Assembly (NCBI RefSeq): GCF_028609885.1
Contig: NZ_CP063195.1
Span: 620,001 to 684,000 of the forward strand
Direction of reading: 5' to 3'
DNA length: 64,000 nucleotides
Source of the DNA: Corynebacterium jeikeium
GTDB lineage: Bacteria > Actinomycetota > Actinomycetes > Mycobacteriales > Mycobacteriaceae
A model generated the notes under the pieces. The model did no database searches. It was not told the origin of the DNA and saw only the letters and a list, made by a program, of their open reading frames with translations. Made by a program: the position numbers and the translations under genes. Below are positions 56,569 through 64,000 of the stretch, in pieces. Every line of letters begins with the position of its first letter. The stretch's first letter is position 1.

Positions 56569-57753
56569 TTAGCTCTTGGTGGAGGTGAAGAAGGTTCCGG
56601 AGTACTCGAACGGCAGCCACCTCTTGTGGAAGTCTGCGAAGTCCTTCTCTGCGTCGAGGTCCTGGAACAGTTCAGGGTGCAACCATTCTGCAAACTGCTC
56701 AAGGGCGAAAACGTTAAACGGGGAATCGTAGAACTGGTGGTAGACCGCGTGTAGCTTGCCCTCCTTGGGAGCCTTCAACGAACTAAAACCAGGCGTGGCC
56801 AGCAGTCCCTTGAGAGTCTTCTCAGATACGTCGGGCTTGGCGGTGTAGCCGAGCTCCACGTGCGGCAGCACCTCGGGCTTTTCGGGATCCTTGGCCCATG
56901 CGCCACCGGTGGCAATGATCTGCTCTGGCTGTTCGGCAAGGACCTTCTCTGCGGTGAGATCCCCGGATTCCGTGTCCAGCAGGTCGTCGCCGATGTTCTT
57001 TCCGCCCGCAGCGTTGACCAGATCGCCGAGGTTGGAGTTCTTCACAGTGCCACAGCAGTCCTTCATACCCGCCGCGCGCCAGACCAGGGTCTTCGGCTTG
57101 TCTTTTGCCTTGTTTGCACGGTCAGTGACGTCCTTAACCTTGCCGGAGTAGAAGTCGTTGAACTCCTTGGCTTTATCTTCCTTGCCTAGCAGTTGACCGT
57201 AGAGGCTCATCGTCTTGGTGGTGTTCTCCAATGGCTTTTGGCGGAAGTCACTGAAGACGTATTTCAGGCCAGCCTGATCCATCTTGTCCAGTAGGCCGGA
57301 TTCTTCGGCGGCCTTCTTGTGATCTAGGGAAAGTACGGTGACGTCCGGTTTGTGGGCAAGTAGGTTCTCAACGGTCACATCGCCCTTAGAAATGTTTCCA
57401 ACGGTCGGGAGGTCGCTGTACTTTTTGTCTGCCTTGGAGAGTTTCTCTTCGAAGGTGGGAGCGGCGGAGTGCATGTCGGAGCCGATGGCCACGATGTGCT
57501 CCGTTGGGTTTTCCTTGTTCAAGATGGAGGTGGCGAATAGTCCGCGACCCTCTGCGAGGAGGATCTTCTCTGGGCGAGAGTCGAAGGTGACCTGCCGGCC
57601 GGTCACATCGGTGACGGTGATGGCGGAGCCGGACTTACTAGCGCCGGAAGAGCCTTCGTCGCCGGGGTTGGATGCGCCGCAGGCTGCGAGGCCGAGGGCA
57701 GTGGTTGCTGCTACGACGCCGACGCAGACTTTGCGAAGCGGAGAAAAACGCAT
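56569..57753 (-). CDS. Iron-siderophore substrate-binding lipoprotein
   Basis: 394 residues from ATG 57753. The lipobox is GLAAC (Cys at residue 25), so it is a lipoprotein at the outer face of the membrane. The body (GSAITVTDVTGRQVTFDSRP, AEGRGLFATSILNKENPTEH, LLAHKPDVTVLSLDHKKAAE) is a periplasmic-binding fold of the FecB/BtuF type. It starts the operon after the DtxR-type boxes. Confidence 0.93.
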   Translation of the reverse strand: MRFSPLRKVCVGVVAATTALGLAACGASNPGDEGSSGASKSGSAITVTDVTGRQVTFDSRPEKILLAEGRGLFATSILNKENPTEHIVAIGSDMHSAAPTFEEKLSKADKKYSDLPTVGNISKGDVTVENLLAHKPDVTVLSLDHKKAAEESGLLDKMDQAGLKYVFSDFRQKPLENTTKTMSLYGQLLGKEDKAKEFNDFYSGKVKDVTDRANKAKDKPKTLVWRAAGMKDCCGTVKNSNLGDLVNAAGGKNIGDDLLDTESGDLTAEKVLAEQPEQIIATGGAWAKDPEKPEVLPHVELGYTAKPDVSEKTLKGLLATPGFSSLKAPKEGKLHAVYHQFYDSPFNVFALEQFAEWLHPELFQDLDAEKDFADFHKRWLPFEYSGTFFTSTKS

Positions 57754-57806
57754 TGTTAATCCTTACGTGAGGGGTGTGAGAGGCTGGGCCGAGCCCACTC
57801 TCATAC

Positions 57807-57825
57807 TTAGCTTAGCCTTGCCAGT
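57807..57825. promoter_or_regulatory. DtxR-type operator 1
   Basis: TTAGCTTAGCCTTGCCAGT matches the corynebacterial DtxR consensus (TTAGGTTAGCCTAACCTAA) at 13 of 19 positions, with the central TTAGCCT intact. It is 54 bp upstream of the binding-protein start. Confidence 0.75.
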
Positions 57826-57827
57826 GG

Positions 57828-57846
57828 CAAGGGTAGGCTAACTATA
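57828..57846. promoter_or_regulatory. DtxR-type operator 2
   Basis: CAAGGGTAGGCTAACTATA matches the other strand of the same consensus at about 13 of 19 positions, including TAGGCTAAC. Only 2 bp separate it from operator 1, in the divergent region between the transporter and obg. Confidence 0.7.
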
Positions 57847-57971
57847 GTTCACGTATGCCTATGGAGGAAACACAGGGTTCGGATTCTCCACCTTTTAGGC
57901 CGCTACCCCAAACACAGATAGACTCGGAGCTCGAAGTATTAATTGGGGCGAAAAGAAAGCAAGGGAAAGCT

Positions 57972-59483
57972 ATGCCACAATTCGTTGATCGCGTAGTGCT
58001 GCATTTGCAGGCCGGTGACGGCGGCCACGGCTGCGCTTCTGTTCACCGCGAAAAGTTCGTCCCTCTCGGCGGCCCCGATGGAGGTAACGGCGGCCACGGC
58101 GGAGACATCATCTTGGAAGTCTCCTCACAGGTGCACACCCTGTTGGACTTCCACTTTCACCCTCACATCAAGGCTCAGCGCGGCAACAACGGCGCTGGCG
58201 ATCACCGACACGGTGCGCGCGGGGAAGACCTCGTACTCCAAGTGCCGGAAGGCACCGTTGTGCTTAACTCCAAGGGCGAGGCAATTGCCGACCTGACAGG
58301 CAAGGGTACGCGGATGATCGTCGCCGCGGGCGGACATGGCGGGTTGGGGAACGCGGCGTTGGCGTCCAAAAGCAGGAAAGCCCCGGGTTTCGCGCTGCTG
58401 GGCGAACCTGGCGAGGCAAAAGACGTCATCCTCGAACTTAAGTCCATGGCAGACGTTGGCCTGGTTGGCTTCCCATCGGCGGGTAAGAGCTCGCTGATTT
58501 CCGTGCTGTCGGCCGCGAAGCCGAAGATCGCGGACTACCCGTTTACGACCCTGGTGCCGAACCTGGGCGTGGTCAACGTTGGCCACGAGGTGTTTACCGT
58601 AGCTGACGTGCCGGGCCTGATCCCCGGTGCGAGCGAAGGCAAAGGCCTGGGACTGGATTTCCTGCGCCACATCGAACGCACTGCCGTTCTGGCCCATGTC
58701 GTCGACGCCGCCTCGCTGGAAGCAGACCGCGATCCTGTTGCGGACATCAAGGCCCTGGAAAAGGAGCTGGCCAACTATCAAGAGGAGCTGGCCAGCGACT
58801 CCGGGCTGGGCGACCTGCGCGAACGTCCGCGGGTGATCATCCTGAACAAGATGGACGTGCCAGACGCTGCAGACATGGCCGATCTGCAGGAGGAAGAACT
58901 CAAGGAATTCGGCTGGCCGATCTTCCGCATTTCCACGGTTGCGCATAAGGGCTTGGACGAGCTGAAGTACGCGCTAATGGATATTGTGAAGGCCCACCGC
59001 AAGGCGAACCCCGTGGAGGAGAAGCCCGCGCAGGTCATTACGCCGAAGGGGCTGCGCAAGCGCTCCGGCGGACGGTTCGCCGAGTTCGAAGTGGAAGCGG
59101 ATCCGTCCGCCGAGGATGCCTTCATTGTCCGTGGCGAGAAGATCGAACGCTGGATCCGGCAGACCGACTTCGAAAATGACGAGGCAGTGGGCTACCTGGC
59201 CGACCGACTGGCCAAGGCCGGTGTGGAGGAAGCGCTTTACAAGGCCGGCGCGGATGCAGGCAGCGAGGTAACAATCGGAGAGATCACCTTCGAATGGGAC
59301 CCACAGACCGCCGCCGGTGTGGACGTGATGCGCAGCGGACGCGGCACCGACGTCCGCCTCGAGCAGAACACCCGCGCCACCCCGGAGGAGCGCAAGCGTG
59401 CCTCGCAAGCCCGCCGTGGCCTGATCGACGAGAACGATTTCGGCGATGGCGAGGTCGCAGAGCGCGAACGTTGGCAGGGGTAG
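57972..59483 (+). CDS. obg: GTPase Obg (CgtA)
   Basis: 503 residues from ATG 57972 ([20 protein letters not shown]), with AAGGGA 6 nt upstream; an upstream in-frame ATG at 57855 would give a tail unlike the family. The Obg fold ([24 protein letters not shown]), the G domain ([37 protein letters not shown]) and the C-terminal OCT domain are all present. It is a 50S ribosome assembly and stress GTPase. It is co-oriented with proB. Confidence 0.96.
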   Translation: MPQFVDRVVLHLQAGDGGHGCASVHREKFVPLGGPDGGNGGHGGDIILEVSSQVHTLLDFHFHPHIKAQRGNNGAGDHRHGARGEDLVLQVPEGTVVLNSKGEAIADLTGKGTRMIVAAGGHGGLGNAALASKSRKAPGFALLGEPGEAKDVILELKSMADVGLVGFPSAGKSSLISVLSAAKPKIADYPFTTLVPNLGVVNVGHEVFTVADVPGLIPGASEGKGLGLDFLRHIERTAVLAHVVDAASLEADRDPVADIKALEKELANYQEELASDSGLGDLRERPRVIILNKMDVPDAADMADLQEEELKEFGWPIFRISTVAHKGLDELKYALMDIVKAHRKANPVEEKPAQVITPKGLRKRSGGRFAEFEVEADPSAEDAFIVRGEKIERWIRQTDFENDEAVGYLADRLAKAGVEEALYKAGADAGSEVTIGEITFEWDPQTAAGVDVMRSGRGTDVRLEQNTRATPEERKRASQARRGLIDENDFGDGEVAERERWQG

Positions 59484-59537
59484 CCAGGTTGTACCAAACG
59501 GCACAAGGCCGGGGAGTGGGCTGGCATACTGGAGAGT

Positions 59538-60881
59538 ATGTCATCCTCCGATTCCGACATTGCAGACGAAAACGAGTTCAGTTCAGCCCAGTCCGCGTTT
59601 AGCTACGCAGGACCGGGGGAGATGACTCCAGAATTAGCCTCGCCCGTGCCTACCTACGGGCAAAGGCCCGTGCATGAGCCAGGGCCAGTAGTGCCTGCGA
59701 CTTCCATCGAGTTTCCGGAGCCGGAAGCAGACGAAGACGATCCAGCGATGGGGCATGATTCCGATGTTCGTGCTGACATCGCCCACGCCCGCCGCCTGGT
59801 GGTGAAGATCGGCTCTTCCTCCCTGACCGACGACGATGGTCGTGTGGACCCGAACCAGATTGACATGATCGCCGACGCGCTGGAAGCGCGCATGGCGCGC
59901 GACACCGACCTCATCGTCGTCTCCTCTGGTGCTGTGGCCTGTGGCATGGGCCCACTGGAGCTCGCCCAGCGCCCCACCGACCTGGCTACCAAGCAGGCCG
60001 CCGCGTCTGTCGGCCAGGTGCTGTTGGCCCAGGAGTGGGCGCGTAGCTTCGCCCGTTATGGTCGTACTATCGGCCAGGTTCTTCTTACTGCTTCGGACGC
60101 CGCAGAACGCGACCGCGCACGTAATGCCCAGCGCACCATTGACCGCTTGCGCCAGCTGAAGGCCGTGCCGATTGTCAACGAGAACGATACGGTCGCTACC
60201 TCTGAGATGCGCTTCGGCGATAACGACCGCCTGGCCGCTTTGGTGAGCCACCTGGCCTTCGCGGATGCTTGCGTGCTGCTATCCGACGTGGACGGCCTGT
60301 ACGACCGCAACCCGGCCGAGCCGGGCGCCCAGTTCATCGCCGAGGTGAAGAGTTCCAAGGACCTGAAGGGCGTGGCTGCCGGCGACGGCGGTCGCCTGGG
60401 CACCGGTGGTATGGCGGCGAAGGTATCGGCTGCCCGCCTGGCCTCCCGCGCGGGTGTGCCGGTGCTACTGACTTCCACGGAGAACATCGGCGCGGCCCTG
60501 GATACCGCGGAGGTCGGAACCTGCTTCTGGCCGGATCAGGACCGCCTGAGCGCTTGGAAGTTCTGGGTGCTCTACGCTGCGGATTCGCATGGCCAGCTGC
60601 ACCTGGATGCCGGCGCGGTGCACGCAGTGACGGAGAATCACAAGTCCCTGCTGTCGGTGGGGATCACCAAGGTCGAGGGCGATTTCTCCCAGCGCGACGT
60701 GGTGGACCTGGTCGGGCCAGACGGCAACATCGTCGGCCGTGGCGAGGTGGCATACGATTCCGCCATGCTGCACGACCTGATTGGCCAGTCGACTTCCGAC
60801 CTGCCGGAGTTTGCCCGCAGGCCGGTGGTGCACGCCGACTATATGTCCCATTACTCTAACCGGGCGCAGCTAAAGGGTTAG
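59538..60881 (+). CDS. proB: Glutamate 5-kinase with an N-terminal extension
   Basis: 447 residues if started at ATG 59538. The kinase begins at [20 protein letters not shown], near residue 84, about 70-80 residues later than usual; a possible internal start is ATG 59750. The extension ([20 protein letters not shown], ...) is acidic and disordered. CATACT lies 7 nt before ATG 59538, indicating a leaderless promoter, which supports the long start. The glutamate-binding [14 protein letters not shown], the [17 protein letters not shown] loop and a C-terminal PUA domain are seen. It catalyses the first step of proline synthesis. Confidence 0.9.
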   Translation: MSSSDSDIADENEFSSAQSAFSYAGPGEMTPELASPVPTYGQRPVHEPGPVVPATSIEFPEPEADEDDPAMGHDSDVRADIAHARRLVVKIGSSSLTDDDGRVDPNQIDMIADALEARMARDTDLIVVSSGAVACGMGPLELAQRPTDLATKQAAASVGQVLLAQEWARSFARYGRTIGQVLLTASDAAERDRARNAQRTIDRLRQLKAVPIVNENDTVATSEMRFGDNDRLAALVSHLAFADACVLLSDVDGLYDRNPAEPGAQFIAEVKSSKDLKGVAAGDGGRLGTGGMAAKVSAARLASRAGVPVLLTSTENIGAALDTAEVGTCFWPDQDRLSAWKFWVLYAADSHGQLHLDAGAVHAVTENHKSLLSVGITKVEGDFSQRDVVDLVGPDGNIVGRGEVAYDSAMLHDLIGQSTSDLPEFARRPVVHADYMSHYSNRAQLKG

Positions 60882-60961
60882 TAGGGGTGTGATCCCTTGG
60901 CCCGGAGGGGCTGAAGCCGCGTTAGCTGCGCGGCGGTGCCGTTGTGTGGCGAAGCAAGCCC

Positions 60962-61324
60962 CTACATGGACTTCGCATTAAAGGAAAGAACGCCTGCGCT
61001 AAGAGCCGTCATTCCCAGGCAGTTGATCCAGAATTCTGATCCGAGGAAGTTCGCCTTAATGTGAGCGATGATTGCGGAAAGGAAATAGCCCAGTACACCT
61101 ACTGAGACGGTTGTCGCGATTGAAGCGTTGCCGGTAGCCGCACCGTAAACCAGTCCTGTGGCTGCGAGAGACTTGATCGCGATCAGCGTCCACCACCAAT
61201 CTTCGGGGAACTTAACGCCCTCCAGGCAACGGCGTATGAACTTAGGCGGCTTGACGGAAATCAATGCGTCACCGGCGAGAACGGCTGCCAAAAGGTAGCT
61301 GCCGCCTGTTGCTAGGGAACTCAT
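60962..61324 (-). CDS. DoxX-like small membrane protein
   Basis: 120 residues from ATG 61324 with AAAGGA upstream. Four hydrophobic helices ([77 protein letters not shown]) fit the DoxX/DUF family of quinone-like membrane proteins. Function unknown. It lies between proB and proA, transcribed against them. Confidence 0.65.
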   Translation of the reverse strand: MSSLATGGSYLLAAVLAGDALISVKPPKFIRRCLEGVKFPEDWWWTLIAIKSLAATGLVYGAATGNASIATTVSVGVLGYFLSAIIAHIKANFLGSEFWINCLGMTALSAGVLSFNAKSM

Positions 61325-61498
61325 TCGGATTCCTTTCTACGAAAATCGAGGACAGAGCGGACAGAGCGATACATGAAAGTACGCCTAGTCTTCGGAGAAG
61401 CGAACCTTAAGCCACACTACTCTCAAAGAGCCAATGCTGATTCCGGTTTCCATGCAACATGGCGCAGCTTAGGGGCTAGTTCGCTAGCATGGGTTGGT

Positions 61499-62803
61499 AT
61501 GACAAACTCCAACGAAGCTCAAGAGAACGCCCTTTCCCCGGAACGCCAGGCAGAACGCGACGAGGTTCTAGCCAAGGCTAAAAAGGCCAAGGAAGTCAGT
61601 TCCCAGCTGCTGCTGAACACCCAGCAGAAGAACGATCTGCTAGCAGACGCGGCAGATGCGCTGGAGGCTAACGCGGCTGACATCATCGCTGCCAACGAGA
61701 AGGACATTGCAACGGGCAAGGAGCGCGGCTTCGCCGACTCCCTGCTCGACCGTCTTGCGCTGGATACCGAGCGCATTTCCGGTATTGCCGGCGGCCTGCG
61801 CCAGGTTATTGGACTCTCGGATCCGGTGGGCGAAATCGTACGCGGACACACCCGCCCCAACGGCCTGCGCATGAAGCAGGTGCGCGTGCCGCTGGGTGTG
61901 ATGGGCATGGTCTACGAGGCCCGCCCCAACGTCACGGTCGATGCTTTCGGCCTGGCCATCAAGTCCGGCAACGTGCCGCTGCTACGCGGCTCCAAGTCCG
62001 CCCGCCACACGAACGAGAAGTTGGTGCAGATCCTGCAGGATGTTGCTGAAAGCCACAACCTGCCGCGTGAGCTAGTCCAGTTGCTACCGTGCGATACTCA
62101 CGACTCGGTGCAGGACCTGATTACCGCCCGTGGCCTAGTAGACCTGGTTATCCCGCGCGGTGGCGCTGGGCTGATCAACGCAGTGGTGCTGGGTGCTACC
62201 GTGCCCACCATCGAGACCGGTACGGGCAACTGCCACTTCTACATCGACTCCTCTGCGGACATCGAGGAAGCCACCAAGTTGGTTATTAACGGCAAGACCC
62301 GCCGCTGCTCCGTCTGCAACGCCACCGAGGTTGTACTGCTGGATTCCGCCCTGCCGGACCCGGACAAAATCTACGTCCTGCAGGAACTGCAGAAGGCCGG
62401 TGTGACCCTGCACGGTGAGAAGAAGCAGCTGGATCCGCTGATCAACGACGTCGTCCAGGCGGAAGAAACCGACTGGACCGACGAGTACCTGAGCTTTGAC
62501 ATTGCAGTGGCCATCGTCGACGGCGTGGAGGAGGCTGTGGCCCACATCAACCGTTATGGCACCAGCCACACCGAGGGTATTGCCGCCCGCGACTACAAGA
62601 CCACCAGCTACTTCGAGCAGTACGTCGACGCAGCTGCTGTCTCCATCAACACCTCTACCGCGTGGACAGATGGAGAGATGTTCGGCTTCGGCGCGGAGAT
62701 CGGTATCTCCACCCAGAAGCTGCACGCCCGCGGCCCGATGGGGCTGCCGGAGCTGACGAGCACCAAGTGGGTTATCAACGGCGAAGGCCAGGTTCGCCCC
62801 TAA
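61499..62803 (+). CDS. proA: Gamma-glutamyl phosphate reductase
   Basis: 434 residues from ATG 61499 ([20 protein letters not shown]). The aldehyde-dehydrogenase fold shows [20 protein letters not shown] and the catalytic Cys in [26 protein letters not shown] 8 nt before the ATG suggests a leaderless transcript; a longer frame back to 61373 is unsupported. It performs the second step of proline synthesis. It is separated from proB by the DoxX-like gene. Confidence 0.96.
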   Translation: MTNSNEAQENALSPERQAERDEVLAKAKKAKEVSSQLLLNTQQKNDLLADAADALEANAADIIAANEKDIATGKERGFADSLLDRLALDTERISGIAGGLRQVIGLSDPVGEIVRGHTRPNGLRMKQVRVPLGVMGMVYEARPNVTVDAFGLAIKSGNVPLLRGSKSARHTNEKLVQILQDVAESHNLPRELVQLLPCDTHDSVQDLITARGLVDLVIPRGGAGLINAVVLGATVPTIETGTGNCHFYIDSSADIEEATKLVINGKTRRCSVCNATEVVLLDSALPDPDKIYVLQELQKAGVTLHGEKKQLDPLINDVVQAEETDWTDEYLSFDIAVAIVDGVEEAVAHINRYGTSHTEGIAARDYKTTSYFEQYVDAAAVSINTSTAWTDGEMFGFGAEIGISTQKLHARGPMGLPELTSTKWVINGEGQVRP

Positions 62804-62861
62804 GTGTGGCGATGGCGCTCACTTTGCCAGTTGAAAAGTGGGCGTCATAAAGAAAGAACAG

Positions 62862-63704
62862 CTACACCACGAGCGTAAGGCTCGCACCCAGCGCCAGTAC
62901 CAGACACATCGGTATTTCCCACATGCCGACCTTCTTGGGCGTCCACTCGCGTGGGTTTGCCTTGGCGATCGGTGGGATCATTTTGGCGCGCAGGGCAGCG
63001 GCTGCCATCACCAGGATCATCAGTGGGCCGCTGGCGGTATAGCCACCGTCGATAACGGCCGCGATCGAGGTGATGAGCGTGATCAACAAAGCGATGCGGT
63101 GATAGCGCAGCGAAACCCGCTCGAAGGGGGCATTATCCCGCTCGCGGATGATCGTCTTCACATAGAAAATCGTGCCCGTGAAGTACAAGCCGATGACGAG
63201 GGTGGTTACCCAAATTGCGACGGGCGCCTCGCTGAAGAACCACGGCAGAATCGAAAAACCGCTGGCCGAAACAGCGACGATGTACATTAGGGCGCTTGCC
63301 ACCGTGGTGGAGATACCGGAGATGAGGCTGCGGGGGCGCCTCCTGAAGACCTCCATCAGAGCTACCGCAATCAGCGGTACGAACGGCACGCACCACCACA
63401 GCAATCGGGGCTGCAGATACAACACAATCACGGTGAAAATGGCTGTGAGCGCACCGTAGGTCAACGTAGGCCAGAGGTATGCGCGACGGCGGGCAGGGGC
63501 GCGGGTCTTGAACCACAGGCCGAAAGCGAAGAAGGTGAAGTAGCCGAATACCCAGGCCAGAGGCATAAAAGTCAATGCCAACCACTGCACCGGATTGCCG
63601 TAGGACGGAGCGATAACGGCGGCGGTGATCAGACCTGTGGTGATTGGCAGAATGAGCATCGCCCATGCGCCGTGCTGGTTTGGAACCCACGCGTTTGTAC
63701 TCAT
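62862..63704 (-). CDS. YwiC-like family membrane protein
   Basis: 280 residues from ATG 63704 (MSTNAWVPNQHGAWAMLILP). The conserved NQHGAWAM motif at residue 9 and about eight to nine helices match the YwiC-like family. It is an integral membrane protein of unknown function, sometimes found beside nitrate/nitrite or anaerobic genes; none is adjacent here. Confidence 0.8.
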   Translation of the reverse strand: MSTNAWVPNQHGAWAMLILPITTGLITAAVIAPSYGNPVQWLALTFMPLAWVFGYFTFFAFGLWFKTRAPARRRAYLWPTLTYGALTAIFTVIVLYLQPRLLWWCVPFVPLIAVALMEVFRRRPRSLISGISTTVASALMYIVAVSASGFSILPWFFSEAPVAIWVTTLVIGLYFTGTIFYVKTIIRERDNAPFERVSLRYHRIALLITLITSIAAVIDGGYTASGPLMILVMAAAALRAKMIPPIAKANPREWTPKKVGMWEIPMCLVLALGASLTLVV

Positions 63705-63839
63705 CGCTAGATCGGACACTCCCTGCTGTTTCACCTATAATTTGGGCGATCGAACGCCCACACATCCCCAGACTAGAATCTTCCGGCAGTCAATATAAAG
63801 ACCGCAGACGGCCCGGAGAAAGAAAAGGCAGAATCAACA

Positions 63840-64000
63840 GTGCAGAACACCACCACACAGCCCACCCGGGTTGGCATCATGGGCGGCACGTTCGACCCCA
63901 TCCACAACGGGCACCTGGTAGCCGGTAGTGAGGTTGCGGATCTGTTTGACCTGGATGTGGTGATCTACGTGCCCACCGGCCAGCCATGGCAGAAGAAGCA
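63840..64000 (+). CDS. nadD: Nicotinate-nucleotide adenylyltransferase (5' part only)
   Basis: From GTG 63840 the frame reads [40 protein letters not shown] and runs to the edge. [12 protein letters not shown] is the nucleotidyltransferase HxGH-type motif of NadD, which makes NaAD in NAD synthesis. AAAAGG lies about 12 nt upstream. The gene is divergent from the YwiC-like gene. The rest of it lies outside the window. Confidence 0.9.
   Translation, partial: MQNTTTQPTRVGIMGGTFDPIHNGHLVAGSEVADLFDLDVVIYVPTGQPWQKK

Noticed and set aside
57855..57971. Upstream ATG for obg
   Set aside because: It would add 39 residues unlike any Obg N-terminus, while ATG 57972 starts exactly at the conserved fold and has AAGGGA upstream.

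Overview
The window is a high-GC actinobacterial chromosome segment, most probably from a Corynebacterium. The evidence is a run of genes in the order known from mycobacteria and corynebacteria (ssb paralogue, ettA, thioesterase, glbO, pepN, DsbA-like protein, rpiB, tig, clpP1-clpP2-clpX, valS-folC-DUF4233, ndk, rne, rplU-rpmA, obg, proB, proA, nadD). Further support comes from a ClgR-type operator before clpP1, DtxR-type boxes at an iron-uptake operon, corynebacterial-type insertion sequences (IS1249 group) and several leaderless starts. The species cannot be fixed from the sequence; a lipophilic, C. jeikeium-like species is an inference.

Positions 1-22,300 are an accessory, IS-loaded zone. 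A partial flavin-dependent monooxygenase gene is followed by a low-GC two-gene module of unknown function, then by a three-level nest (IS1249-like element > IS3 element > IS256 element) between that module and tRNA-Lys. A short conserved stretch follows: L,D-transpeptidase, a squalene/phytoene synthase-like gene, a CopZ-like metallochaperone, a flavin reductase, tRNA-His, orn, a short-chain dehydrogenase and a DUF-like gene. A second IS1249-like element, itself carrying two different IS256-family elements, splits an ABC-F ATPase gene; the gene reads through when the insert and one 8-bp target duplication are removed. An IS481-family element containing an IS3 element then abuts tRNA-Arg, with a 17-bp copy of the tRNA 3' end on its far side. 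A 124-bp element with long terminal inverted repeats occurs twice (1297-1420 and 9418-9540).

Positions 22,495-64,000 are core genome: copper/cytochrome oxidase assembly (CopD-CtaG fusion), SSB and EttA, a hotdog thioesterase, truncated haemoglobin with a TSUP transporter, aminopeptidase N, a DsbA-like protein lacking the second active-site cysteine, ribose-5-phosphate isomerase B, two tRNAs, trigger factor with a lysine-rich repeat tail, the Clp protease, malate dehydrogenase, valS-folC, an amidase, ndk, RNase E, ribosomal proteins L21 and L27, an iron-siderophore ABC transporter read away from obg, proline synthesis (proB, proA) and the start of nadD.

The main themes are protein quality control (tig, clpP1P2X, pepN), translation and RNA turnover (ettA, valS, rne, rplU/rpmA, obg, orn), redox and metal handling, and recent heavy IS activity. 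No rRNA, CRISPR array or prophage was seen.
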